DNA of 48,125 nt from Saprospiraceae bacterium. Lineage in GTDB: Bacteria > Bacteroidota > Bacteroidia > Chitinophagales > Saprospiraceae. The notes below the pieces were generated by a model. That model ran no database searches. It was not told the origin of the DNA and saw only the letters and a list, made by a program, of their open reading frames with translations. This document shows, piece after piece, positions 1 to 6,477 of this stretch; positions within the stretch are counted from its first letter, which is position 1; every line of letters begins with the position of its first letter. Location: the NCBI GenBank assembly GCA_020437105.1, contig JAGQWR010000133.1, positions 1 to 48,125 of the forward strand, written 5' to 3'. The position numbers and the translations under genes were made by a program.

Positions 1-629
1 CAAACCACTTTCGTTTGGGTATAAGCAAGGTCCATTTTATGGATTTCCAACAAATACCAAATGTCATAGAAATCTCGTGCCTGCATCCGTTGCATTACGG
101 AGCGTAATTTTTCTATTAAGACTTCTTCTAGAGGATAGCAGAGTAATTGTTGTTCTTCTTGATCTGAATAACCCGGAAAAGTATCCTGCATGACAGGTTC
201 AAATTGTAATTGCTCGCTTCTGGAAATATCCACTTTAACGCTCTTGTTTGCGCCTAAACCACCTAGTGGGCCTATATAGCTAATGTAGAAATTTATGCCT
301 CCATCTTCGTGTTCGTTATTAGCAATGATCTCAAGTGGTATATTGGCTTCCTCTTGTATGTATTCAAATATTTCAGCAAATCATTCAAAAATTTGTTCAT
401 TGGTTGTTGTGTTATCGAGTAGCGTAAAATCAAGGTCTTCCGAAAATCGGTAGTCCTTGAAATAGACTATCTTCAAAACTGTTCCGCCTTTAAAAACTAT
501 TGCAGTTGAAAGTTGCTTATGGAGAGCAATGCCTTGCAATATCCAAGACAGAATATAGTCTTTCTCAATCTGCTGATCTCGTACACCAATTTCTCGGGCT
601 TTCTTTTGAATTTCTCCTGGCTTAATCAT
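1..629 (-). pseudogene. abiEii: AbiEii-family nucleotidyltransferase toxin, interrupted by an in-frame stop and cut by the window edge
   Basis: This is the toxin half of a type IV AbiE toxin-antitoxin pair; family members are nucleotidyltransferases. Residues 1-82 read in frame and include the family hallmark FKGGTVLKIV followed by FSEDLDFTL, the GG and DxD core of the nucleotidyltransferase fold. A TGA at 381-383 then interrupts the frame. The same frame continues without another stop to base 1 and still reads as the family (IPLEIIANNEHEDGGINF, then LIEKLRSVMQRMQARDFYDI, the typical AbiEii helical region). The start overlaps the abiEi stop by 4 nt (ATGA), as in translationally coupled AbiE operons. 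The single nonsense codon suggests a recent knock-out of the toxin or a sequencing error. Readthrough cannot be excluded. The 3' end lies outside the window. Confidence 0.85.
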
Positions 630-1447
630 GTGTAGATGGCAGATTTAATCGTTTCTGTTTCTAAATTCTGTTGGATACTCCATCGACTAATCATCTTACC
701 TGATTTCGGGAGTTCAGTATCTAAAAGGATATAAGAAGGTGTTTTCGTTTTTTGTAATTTCTGAGTGATTCCCGACTTTATTTCAAGTATTTCCAAAAGA
801 AACCCCAATCGTTTGATTACTGCTTGTGATTTAAAACGTTGCGTATATTCCAGGAGCTTTTCGAAATTTATTTTGTCCTTTGATGCATATAATGCTCGGG
901 CGACTTCGGCGACGCCTCCTGCATAATCAGGTTTGAATAAACAATCGACAAATGTCTTTTCAAGATCGGAGCACTCAACTTTATTGAAACGATCAATCCA
1001 TATTTTCTTGGAACCGAAAAAGTGTTTCTCGTTGTGGTAAATGAATTGAAATGAAGTGTTCTTAATCTTCAGGGTTGATGGTCGCATCTGCTTTGCAACT
1101 ACAATTTGCTCTCTTAAAGATGGTTGTGTTATTAGGTTATGTATTTGCAACGCAGAGTAGTATCCGATATAATGCTTAGTTCCTTTTGTCAAATGTGCCG
1201 CAATTAAATGCCAGTCAGGCATAAATGCTTCTGCCTCTTGCTCATAAGGTATGATGTAGTACAAGCCTTTTTTTAGGCGCATCAGAAGCCCTCTTCTGAC
1301 CATGTCGCTGAGAAGTTCTTTTAAAGCGCTTTCGCTGGAATGAGGCAAAGCTGCCCCGGCTTCAGAATAATCAAAACAATCCTTATTCATCTGGTGGAAG
1401 TAAGTCAGAATCTCATTTGATTGTGTTGATATGTACTTGTTTTTCAT
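626..1447 (-). CDS. abiEi: AbiEi-family antitoxin / transcriptional autoregulator
   Basis: A 273-aa protein with the AbiEi layout. An N-terminal winged helix-turn-helix (about residues 1-75; SALKELLSDMVRRGLLMRLK followed by KGLYY) is followed by the conserved antitoxin domain (YIGYYSALQIHNL, and FFGSKKIWIDRFNKVECSDLEKTFVDCL around residues 145-175). In known AbiE systems this protein represses its own promoter by binding inverted repeats and neutralises AbiEii. It overlaps the downstream abiEii by 4 nt. Two copies of a 17-bp repeat lie just upstream (1457-1539). Because the toxin gene has an internal stop, this may now be an orphan antitoxin or repressor. The identification is strong; binding to the repeats is inferred. 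Confidence 0.88.
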   Translation of the reverse strand: MKNKYISTQSNEILTYFHQMNKDCFDYSEAGAALPHSSESALKELLSDMVRRGLLMRLKKGLYYIIPYEQEAEAFMPDWHLIAAHLTKGTKHYIGYYSALQIHNLITQPSLREQIVVAKQMRPSTLKIKNTSFQFIYHNEKHFFGSKKIWIDRFNKVECSDLEKTFVDCLFKPDYAGGVAEVARALYASKDKINFEKLLEYTQRFKSQAVIKRLGFLLEILEIKSGITQKLQKTKTPSYILLDTELPKSGKMISRWSIQQNLETETIKSAIYT

Positions 1448-1456
1448 AGTTAGGAA

Positions 1457-1539
1457 GTCAGCTTTAACCTGACTACAATGATACGAAAAATATATCTCAA
1501 AATTATGTATTGTAGTAACTATGTCAGGTCAGAGCTGAC
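1457..1539 (-). promoter_or_regulatory. abiE promoter with paired 17-bp operator-like repeats
   Basis: GTCAGCTTTAACCTGAC at 1457-1473 and its inverted counterpart at 1523-1539 (reverse complement GTCAGCTCTGACCTGAC) match at 15 of 17 positions, and each is itself an imperfect palindrome. Between them, on the minus strand at 1505-1498, is TAATTTTG, which fits the Bacteroidota -7 element TAnnTTTG. Repeats bracketing a promoter directly upstream of abiEi match the known autoregulatory layout of AbiEi antitoxins. No convincing -33 TTTG was seen. Confidence 0.65.
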
Positions 1540-2166
1540 TGGAGTGATATAAAGTATAAGTATTGATAAGCGAGGGAGCTTTGACTCTATTCCAAAATGT
1601 AGGTATAAGCACTGATTTTTATGATTTTGACTCATGGTGCGAGGATATGTACCAAAAATGAAAATATTGGTATATGTATTCCCGTTGCTATACCCAAACC
1701 AAAGCGTTTTAATGAAGCTTTTGAAAGTTACCTGATTGATGCAGTTCACTGCATTAAAGTTCTTTAGGACCTGTTAATTAACTTGCTTGCTAATTTAAGA
1801 AAATCGCACGAAACTTAAATAAGAAAGGGGTGATTTTAAGTCAAGAGGGTGATTCTTAAATAAGGTAGAGAGTGTCTTTAGCCCCTTCCTAAATTGGACG
1901 CTTTTTCGACCAGGTAAACACAATCCTAAAAAATCCTCTGCGCCTCTGCGCGGTAAAACATTTTCACGCGGAGAAGCAGAGGCAATACTGCCAAAAGTAA
2001 CCTGATCAACTTTAATCCCTGGTTCATCTGTAAGTTACCGTCCAATCAGTTATGAGAGAGAATCTTTTGCCAAAACTTAGAAGGTATATGGAGGCTACCT
2101 TAAAAACCAGAAAAAGTGTACATTTAATTTCAACCTTTTAGATACCCAGGCACTATTTTACAAATA
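1540..2166. other. Gene-poor spacer with an imperfect long inverted repeat
   Basis: I see no credible gene here; short ORFs in this stretch show no family features. At 1935-1983 is an imperfect inverted repeat with CCTCTGCGCCTCTGCGCGG on the left and the complementary CGCGGAGAAGCAGAGG on the right around an A/T-rich loop, a type of palindromic intergenic element common in Bacteroidota. A decayed nucleotidyltransferase fragment (listed separately) fills about 1988-2077. The last 85 bases should contain the promoter of the FGE-fold gene at 2167, but I cannot assign its elements. Confidence 0.5.
1988..2077 (-). pseudogene. Decayed fragment of an mntA-like nucleotidyltransferase gene
   Basis: Read on the minus strand this stretch gives LTDEPGIKVDQVTFGSI, preceded by LAKDSLS and interrupted by stops. 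The intact MntA-type protein at 13052-13384 has LTDELGIKVDLVTVGGL preceded by FGKRLSLLDLVGLELD. DNA similarity is also visible (for example GATCAACTTTAATCCCTGGTT here against GATCAACTTTGATCCCTAATT there, plus strand). Only the C-terminal third survives, with two stop codons and no start. It is a genomic scar of an earlier HepT/MntA-type module. Confidence 0.7.
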
Positions 2167-2922
2167 ATGAAAATCAATAAAACCCCAAAGCCAGATGTAA
2201 TAATACCGGAAATGATCCCGATACCAAGGGGCACCTTGTTGTTTGGGAAGCAGAAAGACCAGGAGATAGTAATCCCGGACTTTTATCTGGGTAAGTACCC
2301 GGTGACGAACGCCGAGTATCTGCAATTTGTAGAAGAAACAAAGAGCCATTACCCGAGGTGGTTGGAGCCCGGTAATGCATATAATATCGAGACAGGATCG
2401 AATGATTATTTCAAAAAACTAGGAAAAGCATTAACAAATGACCTGCATCCTGTAGTAGGTGTTAGTTGGGATAATGCAGTGGCCTATTGTGAATGGCTCA
2501 GTGGAAAAACCGGAGCAGCGTATCGATTACCCAGTGAAACAGAATGGGAATATGCCGCTCGGGGAGGTAAAGAGAGTCAGGGCTTTGTTTATGCCGGAAG
2601 TAATAAGTTAAAAGAAGTTGGCTGGTATGACACAAATAGCCACGGCGAGACCAAGTCGGTCGGACTGAAACTAGCAAACGAAATGGGCTTATACGATATG
2701 AGTGGCAATGTATGGGAATGGTGCGCAGACCATTGGCATGAAAATTATAAGGGCATACCAAAAGACGGTAGTGCCTGGATAGAAGGAGGTGATTCAAATC
2801 GCCGAGTGGTTCGTGGCGGGTCTTGGTTCGGCAGCGATAGCAGTTGTGCCGTTTCGAACCGCGGCAGGGTCAGCACCGGTTACGGGTACAGCTTTATTGG
2901 CTTTCGGCTTGCCCGGTACTAA
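2167..2922 (+). CDS. FGE-sulfatase-fold (C-type-lectin-like) DGR variable protein 1
   Basis: A 251-aa protein of the formylglycine-generating-enzyme fold: FYLGKYPVTNAEY near residue 42, VVGVSWDNAVAYCEWLS, YRLPSETEWEYAARGG, GLYDMSGNVWEWC, and a C-terminal RRVVRGGSWF block ending IGFRLARY. The C-terminal 21 codons (222-242) correspond to the region that DGRs diversify in this fold, and they differ sharply from the paralogue at 5584-6282. Catalytic activity is unlikely: only one Cys (C227) sits in the region where true FGE enzymes have their paired active-site Cys, so a ligand-binding role is more probable. There is no signal peptide, so it should be cytoplasmic. The Roco gene starts 80 nt downstream on the same strand and probably shares function. 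The fold is clear; the sensor role is inferred. Confidence 0.87.
   Translation: MKINKTPKPDVIIPEMIPIPRGTLLFGKQKDQEIVIPDFYLGKYPVTNAEYLQFVEETKSHYPRWLEPGNAYNIETGSNDYFKKLGKALTNDLHPVVGVSWDNAVAYCEWLSGKTGAAYRLPSETEWEYAARGGKESQGFVYAGSNKLKEVGWYDTNSHGETKSVGLKLANEMGLYDMSGNVWEWCADHWHENYKGIPKDGSAWIEGGDSNRRVVRGGSWFGSDSSCAVSNRGRVSTGYGYSFIGFRLARY
2830..2892 (+). other. DGR-type variable region (VR) of FGE-fold protein 1
   Basis: Codons 222-242 differ from the equivalent codons of the paralogue at 22 nonsynonymous positions plus one silent change. Every change can be explained by an adenine in a common template (mostly AAC, AAT, AGG and ACC codons). The interspersed codons TGT, GCC, GTT, CGC and the flanking TTT ATT GGC TTT CGG are identical. 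This is the fingerprint of adenine-specific mutagenic retrohoming. The template repeat itself was not found in this window. Confidence 0.85.
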
Positions 2923-2952
2923 GCCTTTGGCACTTTTACCCTTTTACTTTTT

Positions 2953-2967
2953 AGGCGCGCAGCGCCT
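2953..2967. repeat. Hairpin shared downstream of both VRs (copy 1)
   Basis: AGGCGC-GCA-GCGCCT forms a perfect 6-bp stem 31 nt after the stop codon of FGE-fold gene 1. The sequence from the last VR codons through the stop and the hairpin is almost identical in both FGE-fold genes. A GC-rich conserved tail followed by a hairpin is what DGR target sites need for initiation of retrohoming. The T-run that follows would also allow a weak terminator role, but the Roco gene begins only 35 nt further on. Confidence 0.6.
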
Positions 2968-3002
2968 CGATTTTTTGAAACAGCTGAAAAGAAAACGCTT
3001 TT

Positions 3003-5513
3003 ATGACCTCAGCACAACAACTGGAACAGATTTTTGGAGTCAGCTTCCAACAACAGGCCGATATTAAAGGCCTCCGGCAATTTCATGCAAATAATACTTT
3101 CTGCGTGAATGAGGCAGGGGAGATCATCGGTATTTGTGCCTGTGAGAATGATTTTGAAAGCCTTACTATCCCCAAGGCAAGCGCTTTAAAACAACTTCAA
3201 TATCTAAATATCAGTGATAATAAATCACTGAGAAGGCTGGATATTGAGATTGCCCTGCCGGAATTAAAGCACCTGGATCTAAGCGATTGTAAACTGGAAG
3301 AACTGAAATTGTTGTCAGGTTTTGAAAAGCTGGAGTGGCTGGATGTAAGTCGAAATAAATTGACTGTTTTAACTATCCAAGGCAATTTACCCCACTTAAG
3401 TTTTTTGGATGTAAGCGATAATAAAATAGAAAAACTTTCTATTCCGGATGGCGGTCAGTTAAAATATCTATACGCCCAAAAAAACCAACTTACTGAATTT
3501 AATATCTCGCCAAATGCTACGACACTGGAAGTGCTGAATCTAAAAGAAAACAAATTAGATAACTTGCCGATTAGTCTATCAGGCTTAGGTAATTTGGAAG
3601 CACTTTACGTGCAGGGTAATCCTCTTTCTGCCATCCCCCAGGAAAATATTGCAAAAGGGGCGGGGGAAAGTTCTTTAGAAAATATCCGAAACTATTTACT
3701 TTCCATCACCGAGGATCAGGCGATCGATAATGATGAGATTAAATTGGTATTATTAGGAAACAGCACTTCTGGAAAATCTTCCCTTCTTCGGTTTTTAATG
3801 ACCGGAGCCTATGATAAAAAAATGCCTTCTACTCATGGCATTCAAAACGAATTGTGGTCACTAAAAGATAAAAGTTTTAAGGTCAATGTTTGGGATTTTG
3901 GCGGACAGGAATTCTATCACGCGACCCACCGTTTGTTTCTGTCAAACAATGCCGTGAGCCTGGTGGTTTTTGATCAGGATACTAATTTTCAGGGAGAAAG
4001 GCCCACAAAAATATTGCTTTATCATAGGGGCGAACTCGTAGAAGGAGAAATCCTGCTACAGCATTTTCCTTTTTCTTATTGGTTGGATAGTTTGCAGCAT
4101 TTCTGTCAGCAACAATCTGAAACTACCTTGCTGGTGCAGAGTAAAATGGATAAAGAGGAGGCAAAATCCATCGGAATTCCAGATACAGACAAAAAGAAAT
4201 ATCAGATACCGGAAGAAAATATTTTTCGCATTAGCGTAGAAGGGGCTCACGGGAAGGTCAATAAATACCTTAGAAGTTTTGATGCCTTTAAAGAAGATTT
4301 AATTGATACCCTCCAGCATGCCAAATCAGCTTATCAGATCAGTACCAAATGGCTGGAGATTAAAGAAGCCTTGCGAGCCAGAGGAGAAGAGGATGTGATG
4401 CTCTCCTATGCAACTTATGTCTTATTATGCGAACGCATCCGTCCGAATATTAGCCAGGCACCTGATGTCGGAAAAAAATCCATTTTAGACACGCTCACCA
4501 ATTACCTGCACGGGATAAGTGTTATTTTATACTATCCCGAAATAGAAGCACTAAAGGATATTGTATTCATCAATCCGGAATGGGTTACCAATATTATTTA
4601 CAAGGTATTAGACTACGAGGTAAAAGAAAAGGAAGGAAAACTCGACAAAGCGCATATAGAACAGATTATCCAGAAAGACAAACTGGCCAGTGATTTAACG
4701 GTTGATGAATTGATTGCTTTAATGATGCAGTTTGAACTGATCTTCCAGGTAAAAAACTTGCCGGATAATTTTATTGCACCTCAATACCTGCCTTTGGAAA
4801 ATTCGGAAAAGGACAGTAAATCGTATGCTAAGGTGCGGAAGAAATGCGACAAACATGCTTTCACTATTCGGTATCCGGTATTTATGCCCAGAAGTGTGAT
4901 GACGCGTTTGATTTGCCGCTACGGTAATCTCTCGGAAGATATTTTCTGGAAGAACGGTATTGTTTTCGAAAAGGAAAACGTAATAGTACATTTGGAATGT
5001 GATCAGGCATTTCAGATAAAAGTGGAGATGGATGAATTAGATTCCCGGGTAGCCAGTGCAATCTTTTCGGATATTCAGGAAATCAATGAGCGCCATCCAA
5101 ATATTGAAGTTTCTGTAAATGGCGAAGACTTTATAAAGATTGCGCATTTAGCGGATCATCCGAATACTAACCCTCAAATCCAGGCGACTAATGGGAATTG
5201 GTTAAATGTCAATGATTTTAAAATTGTTTCTGGTGAACATGGGATGAAGGGTGATTTTGAAAATCTTGGCGATAATTCGGCAATTGTAGATCAATTACAT
5301 CAACTGGTCAAACTGGACCAATTAATAGAAGCCTTAGAGCTTCTGGCGCAAAGGGTTCCTGGTCACCTCACGAACAATGCAATACTATTGCAATTGCAAC
5401 TTCAAAGTCTAAAAAACAAAAAAAGAAAAGGTGTCATTACTGTCGAGGAGGAGGAAGTCAACCGAAATAATATTGCTGACAGAATCCTTGATATTATTGA
5501 CGAATTGAGTTGA
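3003..5513 (+). CDS. Roco protein: LRR - Roc GTPase - COR - C-terminal effector-associated-like domain
   Basis: An 836-aa cytoplasmic protein. Residues about 55-215 are leucine-rich repeats (LDLSDCKLEELKLL, LDVSRNKL, LDVSDNKIEKL). Residues about 243-440 are a Roc GTPase with P-loop GNSTSGKSS (252-260) and switch II VWDFGGQEFYHATHR (296-310). The COR dimerisation domain follows (IVFINPEWVTNIIYKVLDYE, FELIFQV). The last ~80 residues (LHQLVKLDQLIEALELLAQ near the start, ILDIIDEL at the end) resemble the small helical effector-associated domains (EAD11-like) that couple NTPases to effectors in bacterial conflict systems. It sits between two DGR-diversified FGE-fold genes on the same strand, suggesting the variable proteins are its sensors or partners. 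No enzymatic effector domain is fused to it. Roc-COR is certain; the EAD assignment is from pattern recognition. Confidence 0.9.
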   Translation: MTSAQQLEQIFGVSFQQQADIKGLRQFHANNTFCVNEAGEIIGICACENDFESLTIPKASALKQLQYLNISDNKSLRRLDIEIALPELKHLDLSDCKLEELKLLSGFEKLEWLDVSRNKLTVLTIQGNLPHLSFLDVSDNKIEKLSIPDGGQLKYLYAQKNQLTEFNISPNATTLEVLNLKENKLDNLPISLSGLGNLEALYVQGNPLSAIPQENIAKGAGESSLENIRNYLLSITEDQAIDNDEIKLVLLGNSTSGKSSLLRFLMTGAYDKKMPSTHGIQNELWSLKDKSFKVNVWDFGGQEFYHATHRLFLSNNAVSLVVFDQDTNFQGERPTKILLYHRGELVEGEILLQHFPFSYWLDSLQHFCQQQSETTLLVQSKMDKEEAKSIGIPDTDKKKYQIPEENIFRISVEGAHGKVNKYLRSFDAFKEDLIDTLQHAKSAYQISTKWLEIKEALRARGEEDVMLSYATYVLLCERIRPNISQAPDVGKKSILDTLTNYLHGISVILYYPEIEALKDIVFINPEWVTNIIYKVLDYEVKEKEGKLDKAHIEQIIQKDKLASDLTVDELIALMMQFELIFQVKNLPDNFIAPQYLPLENSEKDSKSYAKVRKKCDKHAFTIRYPVFMPRSVMTRLICRYGNLSEDIFWKNGIVFEKENVIVHLECDQAFQIKVEMDELDSRVASAIFSDIQEINERHPNIEVSVNGEDFIKIAHLADHPNTNPQIQATNGNWLNVNDFKIVSGEHGMKGDFENLGDNSAIVDQLHQLVKLDQLIEALELLAQRVPGHLTNNAILLQLQLQSLKNKKRKGVITVEEEEVNRNNIADRILDIIDELS

Positions 5514-5583
5514 ACACCTTTTACAAAAACTTTGTCAGGGCAGTAGATCAAGCCTTAAATAGATAACCCCATTACTAATTAAT

Positions 5584-6282
5584 TTGAATGCACCAATTGT
5601 CATAGAATCCCTACCCACCGGCCTTTCCTTTGAAATGATCAAAGTAGCAGGCGGAGCCTTCCTGATGGGGAGTACTGAATGGCTCGAGACGCAACCAGTC
5701 CAAAAAATACAGGTCCCTGGTTTTTACCTGGCTAAATACCCGGTAACACAGGAACTCTGGCAATCTGTAATGGGCGATAATCCTGCCAACTTTAAAGGCA
5801 AAACCAATCCAGTGGAGCGGGTGAGCTGGGATGATACACAGCTTTTTCTGGAAAAACTGAATCAAATTTGCGGCCAAAACTACCGATTACCCAGTGAAGC
5901 AGAATGGGAATATACCGCACGTGGTGGCAGAGTGAGTCAGGGCCTTCGTTATGCCGGAAGTAATAAGTTAAAAGAAGTTGGCTGGTATGACACAAATAGC
6001 CACGGAGAGACCAAGCCGGTCGGACTGAAACAAGCAAACGAACTGGGCTTTTATGATATGAGCGGTAATATAAGGGAATGGTGTGCAGATCATTGGCATG
6101 ATAATTATCAGGGCATTCCAAAAGACGGCAGTGCCTGGGTAAAAGGAGGTTATTCAGATCGCCGTGTGGTTCGTGGCGGGTCTTGGTTCTTCGACGATTA
6201 CTTTTGTGCCGTTTCATACCGCGACTGGTACTACTCCAATTTCAGGTACTACTTTATTGGCTTTCGGCTTGCCCGGTACTAA
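5584..6282 (+). CDS. FGE-sulfatase-fold (C-type-lectin-like) DGR variable protein 2
   Basis: A 232-aa paralogue of the protein at 2167: MIKVAGGAFLMGSTEW, FYLAKYPVTQELWQSVMG, VERVSWDDTQLFLEKLN, YRLPSEAEWEYTARGG, GFYDMSGNIREWC, then RRVVRGGSWF and a variable tail ending IGFRLARY. The N-terminal half diverges from its paralogue, while the 3' half is nearly identical at DNA level up to the variable codons, suggesting gene conversion or cassette duplication. The start is taken as TTG at 5584, because no in-frame ATG precedes the conserved N-terminal segment and a stop lies at 5560; ATG at 5635 is a shorter alternative that would begin at MIKVAGG. It lies 70 nt after the Roco gene. Likely a diversified ligand-binding partner of the Roco protein (inference). 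Confidence 0.85.
   Translation: MNAPIVIESLPTGLSFEMIKVAGGAFLMGSTEWLETQPVQKIQVPGFYLAKYPVTQELWQSVMGDNPANFKGKTNPVERVSWDDTQLFLEKLNQICGQNYRLPSEAEWEYTARGGRVSQGLRYAGSNKLKEVGWYDTNSHGETKPVGLKQANELGFYDMSGNIREWCADHWHDNYQGIPKDGSAWVKGGYSDRRVVRGGSWFFDDYFCAVSYRDWYYSNFRYYFIGFRLARY
6190..6252 (+). other. DGR-type variable region (VR) of FGE-fold protein 2
   Basis: Codons 203-223 match VR1 position by position. Here they encode mainly aromatic and Asp residues (F, D, D, Y, F ... Y ... D, W, Y, Y, S, N, F, R ... Y), where VR1 carries mainly Gly and Ser. Invariant CAV-S and R residues are shared. First and second codon positions vary and third positions are fixed, except one TCG/TCA difference. Confidence 0.85.
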
Positions 6283-6320
6283 GCCTTTAGCACTTTTACC
6301 CTTTTACTTTTTTAATTATT

Positions 6321-6335
6321 AGGCGCGCAGCGCCT
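6321..6335. repeat. Hairpin shared downstream of both VRs (copy 2)
   Basis: The same AGGCGC-GCA-GCGCCT palindrome as at 2953-2967, here 38 nt after the stop because of a short A/T insertion. It is followed by TTGATTTTG. The duplicated tail and hairpin travel with the variable gene. It may be a DGR target-site hairpin or a terminator. Confidence 0.6.
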
Positions 6336-6477
6336 TGATTTTGTCTCGGGCAGAATTTGATCGATGGATGTCAGGTAGAGTTTACGGCTTTTGTGGCAGG
6401 AGTGGATTAGTGGGTTTTTATAATCTGTATTTTATGGGGTATGGGTTTTCGGTTTTTTTTTGAGTGGGGGAGGTTGT

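Noticed and set aside
1..25. Match of the first bases to the TATACCC inverted-end element at 13609-13678
   Set aside because: Here the bases are in frame within the AbiEii coding sequence, so the resemblance may be coincidental.
1519..1749. A 76-codon minus-strand ORF upstream of abiEi
   Set aside because: It overlaps the operator repeats, has no recognisable features and looks like random open frame.
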